This document shows positions 26,495 to 34,526 of a stretch of 64,000 bases of DNA, piece after piece. The notes under the pieces are model-generated. The model was not told where the DNA came from and did no database searches. It worked only from the letters and a program-made list of their open reading frames with translations. The position numbers and the translations under genes were made by a program. The first letter of the stretch is position 1, and each line of letters starts with the position of its first letter. This stretch comes from Rhodopirellula sp. Lineage in GTDB: Bacteria > Planctomycetota > Planctomycetia > Pirellulales > Thermoguttaceae. The stretch covers positions 1-64,000 of the forward strand of contig JAAYEH010000305.1 of assembly GCA_012728855.1 (NCBI GenBank), written 5' to 3'.

Positions 26495-27418
26495 CTACTT
26501 GAGGAAGATGTCGAGGCGGCTCTGCATCCAGGCGATCGTCTGATCGAGCCCCTCCGCCAACGGCGTGAATCCGACGTCCGGGAGCAGCCGCCGCAGTTTG
26601 TCGATCACGAGGCATTTTGAGCGAACGCCCACGTAGCGAGCCGTATCGAATTGAACGCGGCCGAAATCGTATCCGATCCGTTCACAGATGTGTTGCGCGA
26701 ATTCACGGATGGTAAGATCCTGTCCGGATGCGACGTTCACATGCTCATTATCATAGCCCTGCGCCAATCGCATCAGGATTTTCACGAAGTCATCGACGTA
26801 GACCAACTCCCGTCGCTGGAATCCATCGCCCCACAGCACAACCGGTTCGCCACGGTGCTTGCCTCGCAGGACTTTACGGATCAAGTCAAACACGAAGTGC
26901 ATCTGCCGCCCGTCGACATGATAGCCCGGCCCGTAAAGCGTGTTCGGGACGACGTGCAGGTACCGGTGCCCATACTGCTTTTCGAGAGCGAGCAGTCCGG
27001 AGTAGAGCATTCGCTTGGTCATCGCGTAGGTGAACAAACTTGGCGTCGGCTCGCCCGCCAGGTAGTTGGGCTCGCTCAGCGGCAGCCTTTCGTCGTAAGA
27101 GCAACTGGTTCCGATGGCGACGAGTTTGGCGCCCGGTTGACAGTCATGCCACCAGGCCAACACATTCGTGTTGATTCGTTGATTGATGATCCATTGCTCT
27201 CCCGCATGATGGAGGCAGAAATCGCCGGCCTGTGTCCACGCGGCAAGATGAAAAATCAGGTCGTAGCGAGGATGACGGAAGCCCGTCAGCGCCGAGAAGT
27301 CGGTCAGATCGCAATTGCGAGAATGGATCACCGTGACGTTCAGGCCGCTCTGCTGCCCCAGTGCCGCCGTCAGCGCCGTGCCCAGGAATCCCGTCGCGCC
27401 GGTAACAAGGACGTTCAT
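26495..27418 (-). CDS. NAD-dependent epimerase/reductase (GDP-fucose synthase-like)
   Basis: Short-chain dehydrogenase/reductase of 307 aa. The Rossmann motif is GATGFLG at residues 7-13 and the catalytic YxxxK is YAMTK, with Ser in GTSCSYDE just before. VVPNTLYGPG and YVDDF follow as in GDP-L-fucose synthase and related 4-keto-sugar epimerase-reductases. It is the last gene of a tight eight-gene operon for an activated heptose, one base after the methyltransferase gene. It may therefore finish a GDP-6-deoxy or epimerised heptose; that is inference from context. Confidence 0.85.
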   Translation of the reverse strand: MNVLVTGATGFLGTALTAALGQQSGLNVTVIHSRNCDLTDFSALTGFRHPRYDLIFHLAAWTQAGDFCLHHAGEQWIINQRINTNVLAWWHDCQPGAKLVAIGTSCSYDERLPLSEPNYLAGEPTPSLFTYAMTKRMLYSGLLALEKQYGHRYLHVVPNTLYGPGYHVDGRQMHFVFDLIRKVLRGKHRGEPVVLWGDGFQRRELVYVDDFVKILMRLAQGYDNEHVNVASGQDLTIREFAQHICERIGYDFGRVQFDTARYVGVRSKCLVIDKLRRLLPDVGFTPLAEGLDQTIAWMQSRLDIFLK

Positions 27419-27419
27419 G

Positions 27420-28622
27420 TCAAATCACCCCGGGTTGGATCGGAAAGTAGAACTCGACGCCGCGGGCAAGCAGGTCCGCGTAGCGGCGAAGGATCTCATC
27501 CCGAAAATTCCAGGCAAGAACGTAGTACACGTCGGGTGCGGCGGCAAGTTCCTGCTCGAGCAGGACCGGAATGTGCCGGCCCGGAGAGTAAAGTCCTTGG
27601 CGCAGGGCGTTGCGCTCGACAAGGCATGCCAGGGTCTCGACGCCAATGCCGAAGTGGTTGAGCAGGGTATTGCCTTTGACCGGCGCGCCCAGGCCGAAAA
27701 TCCGCTTGCCGGCGGCTTTTCGACCTGCGAGATAGTCGAGATTCAGCCGCTTCAACCGGTCAATCCGTCGCGCAAATGCCTGATAGGTCGGCAACTCGTT
27801 GGCCCGCTCGCGGACCTCCGTTGCCAGCATCTCGTCCAGCCGAGCGCTTGCCGGGCGACCCGGTTTTTTCGATACATAGGCGATGACGGAGCCTCCGTGA
27901 ATGGGCTTGAGCACCGCGTCGAAAACGTAGAGGCCGTGGCGCCGCAGCAAGGCGTCGATCGTTGCCAGGTTATAGTAGAGCAGGTGTTCGTGGTAGATCT
28001 GATCGAAAGCGAGATTCTTGACGATCTGCCGCATGTAGAGAAACTGGACGACGAAGACGCCGTCCTCCGCGAGGCAGTGACGAATGCCCTCCGTTACCGA
28101 GTGCAATTCCTCCAGGTGGAAGAACACGCCGGAGGCATTGACCAGTTCGAATCGCCGCCGCAGACTGCGAGCCACGTCGAGGTTGAAGAACTGGTTGATC
28201 GTCGGGATTCCCGCTTCATTGGCCATCCGTGCAATGGACCGCGACGACTCGACGCCCAGCACGTCATAGCCGAGCGCCCGGTAGTGACGGAGTTGCGTTC
28301 CGTCGTTTGAGCCGATATCCAGAACGCTTTTGTCGCCTCGATCCGCAAAGAAGCGGTGGTCCGCTTCCTCCGCCACCGAGCGAAAGTGATCGTTGAGCGA
28401 CTGCGTAATTCCGGAAAGATACGTGTGATCGGAAAACATCACCTCTTTCTTCACCGTGTAGTCCAACTGCGCCGTCCGGCATTGATGGCAGAAGACCACG
28501 CGGAGCGGATAGAACGGCTCCGTACCAATCTCTTCCTTTCTCAAGAAGTGGTTGGCCCAAGGATGAAGTCCAAGATCAACCGCGAGATCCAGACCAGTGG
28601 CGTCGCAGACGCGGCAGTTCAT
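27420..28622 (-). CDS. Zinc-containing sugar C-methyltransferase
   Basis: SAM-dependent methyltransferase of 400 aa with the three-part build of nucleotide-sugar C-methyltransferases. The N-terminal zinc domain has CRVC and CHQC. The central SAM domain has VLDIGSNDGTQL and the conserved DQIYHEHLLYY with the Tyr-His active-site region. The C-terminal Rossmann-like domain carries IFGLGAPVKGNTLLNH. The family adds methyl groups to keto-deoxy sugars. It overlaps the upstream guanylyltransferase gene by four bases and is one base from the downstream epimerase gene, so a branched GDP-sugar is plausible. Confidence 0.88.
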   Translation of the reverse strand: MNCRVCDATGLDLAVDLGLHPWANHFLRKEEIGTEPFYPLRVVFCHQCRTAQLDYTVKKEVMFSDHTYLSGITQSLNDHFRSVAEEADHRFFADRGDKSVLDIGSNDGTQLRHYRALGYDVLGVESSRSIARMANEAGIPTINQFFNLDVARSLRRRFELVNASGVFFHLEELHSVTEGIRHCLAEDGVFVVQFLYMRQIVKNLAFDQIYHEHLLYYNLATIDALLRRHGLYVFDAVLKPIHGGSVIAYVSKKPGRPASARLDEMLATEVRERANELPTYQAFARRIDRLKRLNLDYLAGRKAAGKRIFGLGAPVKGNTLLNHFGIGVETLACLVERNALRQGLYSPGRHIPVLLEQELAAAPDVYYVLAWNFRDEILRRYADLLARGVEFYFPIQPGVI

Positions 28623-29371
28623 CGGAAACGGCCCTCATTTCGGTGAATGAACGCGTCGACTTGAGCAAGCGTCTCCTCGGTGCCGATATCGAGGAATTCG
28701 GTCTTGACCGCATGCACCTCCAGGCGCCGACCGGCAAGAAGCCATTCGGGAAAGAGGTCTTGCTCGAACGACAAAGGCCGCTTCGGAGGGCATTCGGCGA
28801 GGAGCCGTTCTCGTAAGAGATAGATTCCCGCATTGATCAATCCCGAGCCTCGCCGGTCCAAGCATTTCTCTTCGAATGCCGCCAGGCGCCCGGCCTCATC
28901 GCACCGCAGGCTCCCGAACCGGCCGACGTCGTCAACGCGCCTAGCCACCACGATTCCGTCCGTCTCCGGCCGATCCAGCCGCGAGAGCAGATCGGCCCAG
29001 TCGACAAACACCAGCGAATCCCCATTGAGAACGAGCCATGCCGGCGACGTCAATCCAGACTGCTCCAACGCGTGCAGCAAAGCGCCTCCGGTGCCCAAGG
29101 GAGCTTTTTCGCGGATACAACGCACTTCCACGCCGTCAACCGGCCGGCCGGCAAAGTGATCCTCGATTCGGTCCGCCAAGTGCCCGGTCGACAGCAAGAC
29201 CCGACTGAAACCGCCCCGGGCGAGATTCCGCACGATCCATTCCACGAATGGGCGGCCCGCCGCCGGCGCCATCGGCTTGGGCAAGTGCGGCAATCGCCGG
29301 AGCAGTCGCGTCCCGCGCCCGCCGGCCAGTATCACAGGTTGGACGTCTCGAACGAGCACGGATCTACCCAC
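28619..29371 (-). CDS. Sugar-1-phosphate guanylyltransferase (HddC-like)
   Basis: Nucleotidyltransferase of 250 aa. The signature AGGRGTRL is at residues 16-23 and PKPMAP follows, with the metal-binding LVLNGDS in the middle. It best resembles HddC/GmhD, which makes GDP-D-glycero-alpha-D-manno-heptose. Adjacent HddA-like kinase and GmhB-like phosphatase genes support that substrate. GTG 29371 lies one base after the upstream TAA. Related families use mannose or glucose 1-phosphate, so the exact sugar is inferred. Confidence 0.8.
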   Translation of the reverse strand: MGRSVLVRDVQPVILAGGRGTRLLRRLPHLPKPMAPAAGRPFVEWIVRNLARGGFSRVLLSTGHLADRIEDHFAGRPVDGVEVRCIREKAPLGTGGALLHALEQSGLTSPAWLVLNGDSLVFVDWADLLSRLDRPETDGIVVARRVDDVGRFGSLRCDEAGRLAAFEEKCLDRRGSGLINAGIYLLRERLLAECPPKRPLSFEQDLFPEWLLAGRRLEVHAVKTEFLDIGTEETLAQVDAFIHRNEGRFR

Positions 29372-29372
29372 G

Positions 29373-30308
29373 TTAGACGTTGGCGTATAAGCTGTTGCGC
29401 AAGATCGTGCATCCTTGGATCAGTTCTCGGATGCCGCGATCCAAAGGCCACTCGGTGCGGAATCCTGTGGCGGCCAGCCGCGCGTTGGAAACGATGTAAT
29501 CCCGTTTGTCCGGATCCTGTCCGATCGGCGCTTCCAGAAAGACGAACTGGGGAACATGGGTCCGAATCCGCTCGCACAGTTCCCATTTCGAGAGATTCGC
29601 GTCGTCCAGGCCGACGTTGAACGGCCGGTCCCGCATCGACTCAAATTGATCCAAGGCGAAGAGGAATACTCTTGCGACGTCGCGGATGTGGATGAAGTTG
29701 CGTTTGAACTGCGATTCGAAGAGCACGACGGCGCGGTCGGTGACCGCCCGGTAGACGAAGTCGTTGACCAGCAGATCGAGCCGCATGCGAGAGGACATTC
29801 CGAAGACCGTGGCAAGTCGGAAAGTCAGGCCGTTTCCACGATCCAGTACCGCTTGTTCGGCTTCGACTTTCGTGACGCCGTACAGGGAAATCGGCCGTAG
29901 CGGCGTCTCCTCGGTGCAGTGCTTGTCGGCCCCACCGATGCCATAGCCGCTGTTGGTTGTCGGAAAAAGGATTCGCTGCGACGGGCTGGACAGTTCACAA
30001 ATCAAACGAACGGCGTCACGGTTGATCGTCTCAGCCCCAACTCGGTCCCGCTCGGACAAAGGTGCGCCGACCAATGCGGCCAAAGGGATAACGCAATCCG
30101 CCTTCGACAGCAGTTTCCGGATGAGTTCGCGGTCGCGGCAGTCCCCGCGGACGATGGAAAAGGTGTCGTAGCGGCAGCAGTCGGCCAGCGACGCCTGGCG
30201 GAAGAGGAAATTGTCCAGCACGGTGACTTCGTAGCCGGCCTCCAGCAACACGGGCGTCAATACGGAACCGAGATAACCGGCGCCGCCGGTAACAAGAATA
30301 TGCGTCAT
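29373..30308 (-). CDS. NAD-dependent epimerase/dehydratase
   Basis: Extended short-chain dehydrogenase of 311 aa. Rossmann motif GGAGYLGS at 8-15 and catalytic YGVTK, with FPTTNSGYG before it. Conserved RLATVFG and the NADP/NAD-sugar segment RNFIHIRDVA are present. Members alter sugar nucleotides by epimerisation, dehydration or reduction. It overlaps the kinase gene by four bases and is one base ahead of the guanylyltransferase gene. Substrate is probably the GDP-heptose product of the operon (inference). Confidence 0.85.
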   Translation of the reverse strand: MTHILVTGGAGYLGSVLTPVLLEAGYEVTVLDNFLFRQASLADCCRYDTFSIVRGDCRDRELIRKLLSKADCVIPLAALVGAPLSERDRVGAETINRDAVRLICELSSPSQRILFPTTNSGYGIGGADKHCTEETPLRPISLYGVTKVEAEQAVLDRGNGLTFRLATVFGMSSRMRLDLLVNDFVYRAVTDRAVVLFESQFKRNFIHIRDVARVFLFALDQFESMRDRPFNVGLDDANLSKWELCERIRTHVPQFVFLEAPIGQDPDKRDYIVSNARLAATGFRTEWPLDRGIRELIQGCTILRNSLYANV

Positions 30309-31285
30309 GAGTGAATGATATGGCTTCCGGGAGCGTTGACGTGGAAAAGAACTTCTGGATAATCAGCCAATGCGCGGCGCAGTTCGTCCTGCCGCTCCGG
30401 CGGCACAAACAGGAGCATGAAGCCGCCGCCGCCGGCACCGAGCAGTTTACCGCCCAATGCGCCGTGTCGGCGGGCGAGATCGTAGAGCCCGTCGATCGGC
30501 GCGGCGGAAACGCGCGGGCTCAGCGCTTTCTTGAGTCGCCAAGCCTCGTCGAGAAGTTCGCCGAAGCGGCTGAGCGGTTCGTTGCCGGTCAGGAGCGCAT
30601 GTCCCCGCTCCACCAGTCGGCGCATCGCTTTAAGGTGGGGCATGGTCTGGTCGATGCGGGCGATCTTGTCTCGCTCCACTTCGTCGGCGCGCCGCACGAC
30701 GCCGGTGAAGAAGATCAGCAGGGAAGCATCGAGTTCGTCGATTCTCGACGAACTCATGATCAGGCGGCTCACCACGATGTGGTCCAGGCGGTGAAACTCC
30801 ACCACGTTCAGGCCGCCGAAAGCGGCAAACACCTGATCCTGACAGCCCACCGCCTCGCCCAACCTTTGGCGCTCCAGGTCGATCGCCGTATACGCCAGTT
30901 CGTGTTTCGAGACGAAACGTCCCTGAAACGCCGCCAGGGTGTTGATCAAGCCAACGGTGAAACTGGAGGACGAACCGACTCCGGAAAACGACGGCAAATC
31001 GGCGGCAAGATTGATCTCGATATCGCGAAAGATGCCGAAATGCCTAAGGATTTCGCGAAAGGGGCGGTGCTCGATCTGGTCGATGCTCTTAGCGCATTCG
31101 ACCTTACGGTACGCCAGACGAATGGAGTAATCGAAGAGGCGAGACGGAAACGACGTTGCCGAATGAAAAATGAACTTGTCGATCGCCGTTCCCAGGACGG
31201 CGCCTCCGTGCTCGAGAAAGAACTCGGGCCAGTCGGTGCCACCGCCAAAGAAGCTGATCCGGAAAGGTGTTTGGCAAATAATCAT
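30305..31285 (-). CDS. GHMP kinase, D-glycero-D-manno-heptose-7-phosphate kinase-like (HddA)
   Basis: GHMP-family kinase of 326 aa. It begins ICQTPFRISFFGGGTDW as in HddA, has the ATP loop LPSFSGVGSSSSF and the C-terminal GGKLLGAGGGGF. HddA phosphorylates D-glycero-alpha-D-manno-heptose 7-phosphate at C1. With the GmhB-like phosphatase and HddC-like enzyme in the same operon, most of the GDP-heptose route is present; the first enzyme, GmhA isomerase, is not in view. Four-base overlaps join it to both neighbours. Confidence 0.88.
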   Translation of the reverse strand: MIICQTPFRISFFGGGTDWPEFFLEHGGAVLGTAIDKFIFHSATSFPSRLFDYSIRLAYRKVECAKSIDQIEHRPFREILRHFGIFRDIEINLAADLPSFSGVGSSSSFTVGLINTLAAFQGRFVSKHELAYTAIDLERQRLGEAVGCQDQVFAAFGGLNVVEFHRLDHIVVSRLIMSSSRIDELDASLLIFFTGVVRRADEVERDKIARIDQTMPHLKAMRRLVERGHALLTGNEPLSRFGELLDEAWRLKKALSPRVSAAPIDGLYDLARRHGALGGKLLGAGGGGFMLLFVPPERQDELRRALADYPEVLFHVNAPGSHIIHS

Positions 31286-32073
31286 GGCGAGGCCACCGAC
31301 TTCGCGGGAGACCCGCTGCCCTCCGACATGCGCAGTTCTCGCCGTAATCGGACGAGCCCCTGATGCGCGCGGAAGCAGTCGATCAGGAATCGCCGGGCCG
31401 GCAGCCCGCGACTGACGCCATACGCGCGCGGCCGGTGCGCCACGCCGACGCCCCGGATCGCATAGCCGCGGCTTACCGCTCGCAGCAAGAGTTCCGCATT
31501 CAAAAGCGAAGGCATGTGGCGCGCGTCAGGGAGCACGTCCTCGATCATTTCGCGGTGCATCAGCCGGAATGCCGAGTTGATATCGGCGACGGCAACGCCG
31601 AAGTACCAACGTGAGAGGCGATTGAACGCCCAGGAAGCCCCCCGCCGGAATGCCGGATCTCGCCGATACATCTTGGCGCCGTGAACCATGTCCGTCTCGT
31701 CGATGTAGGGCGTCAGCTTCCAGAACTCCGCCGGAACGTACTGGCCATCGGAATCGGTGAAGAAAACCAGCGGGCAGGCCGCCGCCTGATAAAGACGCCG
31801 GGCCGCCGCCGCGAAGCCGTCGCGTTTCGAGCGGATGACCCGCAGGTACGCGAAGCGTTTGCCGAGCTGGCCCAGAATATCCAGGGTTCCGTCGGTGCTG
31901 TCGCCGTCGTCCAGAATCAGTTCGGTGCCGTCGGGCAAGTGGCGGATAACCTCGTCGTGCCACTCCTCGAGCACCTGCCGGATGACATCAGCCTCGTTGC
32001 AAACCGGCATCAACAGCGAAACGGGCTGCGAAAGGCGTGCGGCAACTGGCGGGGGTGTTTCGGTTGGCATCAT
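31282..32073 (-). CDS. Family 2 glycosyltransferase
   Basis: GT-A enzyme of 263 aa. The nucleotide-binding entry is SLLMPVCNEADVI, followed by ELILDDGDSTDGT (one residue longer than the common DDGSTDGT) and the metal-binding FFTDSDGQY. ATG 32073 begins near the family start but lies 86 bases inside the upstream gene; the next ATG is 32070. It would transfer a sugar to a lipid or growing glycan. No C-terminal membrane helix is seen. It overlaps the kinase gene by four bases. Confidence 0.85.
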   Translation of the reverse strand: MMPTETPPPVAARLSQPVSLLMPVCNEADVIRQVLEEWHDEVIRHLPDGTELILDDGDSTDGTLDILGQLGKRFAYLRVIRSKRDGFAAAARRLYQAAACPLVFFTDSDGQYVPAEFWKLTPYIDETDMVHGAKMYRRDPAFRRGASWAFNRLSRWYFGVAVADINSAFRLMHREMIEDVLPDARHMPSLLNAELLLRAVSRGYAIRGVGVAHRPRAYGVSRGLPARRFLIDCFRAHQGLVRLRRELRMSEGSGSPAKSVASP

Positions 32074-33688
32074 GGTATTGTCGGTGGAGGTTGCTGGGTC
32101 CGTCAAGCCGCAAGTGCATCGCATCGCCCCGTGCCGGCAACGATGCGGACACATCCTCACGATCCGCGACGCCGCGGAGAATGTAGACGTGGAAGCCGTT
32201 CAACTCCAGCACATGGTCGTAGCCGTGGGTGGACATCAATTCCAGAGCCAACCGAGTGCTTCGCGGCGTTTCGCTGCGATCGGAGGATTGCGCCCGGTTC
32301 ATCTCGACCAGTTGACTCTGATGAACGACGAAAACGGTTGGGGGCCGCCGGAGATAGCTGCCGAGTATGTCCGCGAAGCTGTCCGCGACCATTCCGTCAT
32401 TCACATCGATTTCCCAACCGACGGTGTATTTGTTGGCCGGCAAGAGACGGGACCGAAACTGCAGATATTCCGTGCCCATCGGTCCATAGACATACAGGGT
32501 ATCGCCTTGGCCGGCGTGGCTGTCGATCCACGTGGCAACCTCGTCCATCGGCTCAGTTTCGGACGGAGACAGCGCGATCGGAACCAAGTGCAAGAGGCCC
32601 GCGAAAACGCTCGCGGAGAAGATCGCCAGCGCCACCAGTTCGAGACGCCATGTCCCGGGCCGGCTGCGCGGGAGCCCCAAGAGCAGCGACATCGCCATGA
32701 ACGGAAACAAATTGACCCAATAATGGCAGTGCGAGCGAGGCGGCAAGAGGCACGTCAGTATCCCGACGGGGATCGCAATCAACACCAGGCGCCGATGAGG
32801 GCCGAGCAACCCCAGGCCGGCGGACGCTCCCAGCAGGGCGGGCAGCGAGTGATCACCCATCGCGGCGAGAAGGTGAAAACGGTCGCCTTGGCCGCCAACT
32901 TGTGCAAAGCGCTGCGGGAATACAAAGACTTGAAAGAAATAACTCTCCAGATCGGAGACAACCCATACCACCGACAAGATTGCCGCCCATGCGACTGCTA
33001 TCCCCAACCCCAGCCAGGCAAAAGCCCGCAGCTTGGCACGCGCCGGCTGCTCGGAGAGAATGATGACCGCCAGCGGCACGAGTAAGCAGAGCACGGTGTT
33101 CTGCCGGCAGTGGAACGCCGCCGTGGTGGCTGCCCCAACCAGAACACACCGCAAACCGAGAAGCCGTTGGTCCTGAAACATCGCGACAGACGCCAACAGC
33201 ACGCCCGTGATGAACAAGTTCGACGTGTGCTCGGTAGACAGCCAGCCGAAGTCCCAATACGTCGCCGGATACAATGCGACGAACCACAGGCAGGCGGCTG
33301 CCGCGGGAAGCCGCGGCCGAAACCAGCACAGCCAAATCAAGCCCTGCAATGTCAACAGCGCCGCCAGAAACCAGCAGACGGCAAGATAGCAGCGCGGCCC
33401 CAATGCACCGGGAAACACGTAAAACAGCGTTGCCAAAGGCGGTTTTGCTTCAAAGAAGTCTACATACAATTGCTGCCCGGCAAGCAACCGCTTGGCTGCC
33501 ACGGCAAACACAAAGGGATCGGGATTAACGGTCGCTCGCGACAGGACACCGTAGGCGGCGGCGGCGGCCAGGCTCGTGCCAACGATTAGTCCGGTCCACA
33601 ACCACACCCCCAGTCTCCAGCGATCCGGAGAACCGTCCGGGCTTCGCGGAACGCCCGCTATTCGCCACCCGTTGCTTATTCGGTGCAT
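31988..33688 (-). CDS. GT39-like integral-membrane glycosyltransferase
   Basis: Polytopic membrane protein of 566 aa, around ten hydrophobic helices followed by a soluble C-terminal part. The first outside loop has VNPDPFVFAVAAKRLLAGQ and YVDFFEAKPPL, the arrangement of ArnT/PMT-type enzymes that use lipid-linked sugars. The last 28 residues or so are read across the start of the next gene and are unlikely to be conserved. It overlaps the GmhB-like gene by 13 bases, within the operon. Donor and acceptor unknown. Confidence 0.82.
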   Translation of the reverse strand: MHRISNGWRIAGVPRSPDGSPDRWRLGVWLWTGLIVGTSLAAAAAYGVLSRATVNPDPFVFAVAAKRLLAGQQLYVDFFEAKPPLATLFYVFPGALGPRCYLAVCWFLAALLTLQGLIWLCWFRPRLPAAAACLWFVALYPATYWDFGWLSTEHTSNLFITGVLLASVAMFQDQRLLGLRCVLVGAATTAAFHCRQNTVLCLLVPLAVIILSEQPARAKLRAFAWLGLGIAVAWAAILSVVWVVSDLESYFFQVFVFPQRFAQVGGQGDRFHLLAAMGDHSLPALLGASAGLGLLGPHRRLVLIAIPVGILTCLLPPRSHCHYWVNLFPFMAMSLLLGLPRSRPGTWRLELVALAIFSASVFAGLLHLVPIALSPSETEPMDEVATWIDSHAGQGDTLYVYGPMGTEYLQFRSRLLPANKYTVGWEIDVNDGMVADSFADILGSYLRRPPTVFVVHQSQLVEMNRAQSSDRSETPRSTRLALELMSTHGYDHVLELNGFHVYILRGVADREDVSASLPARGDAMHLRLDGPSNLHRQYHDANRNTPASCRTPFAARFAVDAGLQRG

Positions 33689-34227
33689 TGCTCGCGCTGC
33701 TCGACGACCAAAGCGGCCTCAACCAGGTTTTCTACCGTTTCATCGGCCGCAACATCCGTTGTGTCGAACGGCGCCGCGTTTTCGTCCTGGACCGATCGAA
33801 TCGTGTACGCGCCGAGGGCCTTACCCATCCGGATATCGCATACCGCGTCACCGATGACAACGGACTCACGCGGATTGAAGCCCCAAGCACTCGCGGCATC
33901 GTAAACCATTCCAGTCGCCGGTTTGCGACAGCGGCAGCCCTCTTCCGGAACATGAGGACAGACGAAGACATCCTCGAGAACCACCCCTTCGGCCGCCAAC
34001 AGTTCACGCAACCGGTCATGTACCGCTAGAACCTGCTCCAACGAAAAGTACCCTCTTCCTACGCCCGACTGGTTCGTCACCAGGATGAGCCCCCAGCCTA
34101 ACCGGCGCATCGCCCGCAGCCCTTCCGCGGCGAGAGGAAGCAACTCCACCGCAAGCGGATCCGACAGATAAGGCCGCTTCACGATGAGCGTTCCATCGCG
34201 GTCGAGCAGTACGAAACGCTTGCACAT
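33676..34227 (-). CDS. D,D-heptose 1,7-bisphosphate phosphatase-like (GmhB), HAD family
   Basis: HAD phosphatase of 183 aa. The nucleophile motif is LLDRDGTL (residues 7-14), the second motif VTNQSGVGRG, the zinc-binding loop PHVPEEGCRCRKPATGM, and motif III/IV VVIGDAVCDIRMG. The zinc loop and DRDGTL with NQSG are typical of GmhB/HisB-N. It would remove the C7 phosphate of heptose bisphosphate. It is first in the eight-gene operon. ATG 34227 starts the domain at once, so the frame to 34377 is rejected. Confidence 0.88.
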   Translation of the reverse strand: MCKRFVLLDRDGTLIVKRPYLSDPLAVELLPLAAEGLRAMRRLGWGLILVTNQSGVGRGYFSLEQVLAVHDRLRELLAAEGVVLEDVFVCPHVPEEGCRCRKPATGMVYDAASAWGFNPRESVVIGDAVCDIRMGKALGAYTIRSVQDENAAPFDTTDVAADETVENLVEAALVVEQREQCTE

Positions 34228-34526
34228 GGGATGGTCAGACAGCCGAAGCGTTGTCGAAGCCCGAAACCGATACGCGGCAGGTCGCGTCCTCCTGCCTTGC
34301 CGCCATCTTGGCGGCTCGGCGTTCCGGATAGCCGGCCACCGAATTTCAAGCATAACACCCACCATTCGTGATGTCAATCATCGGTCTGTTCGGGTGGGGG
34401 CATTCCTTGACACGTATGCGTAACGCCCTTACCATCCAAATGAAAGGGGGGGGGCTTTTTCGCACTCGCCGTCTTCGGTGGATGCGACCGTTGTTCTTTC
34501 GCCGATGCCTGCGCAGGAGTTTCCAC

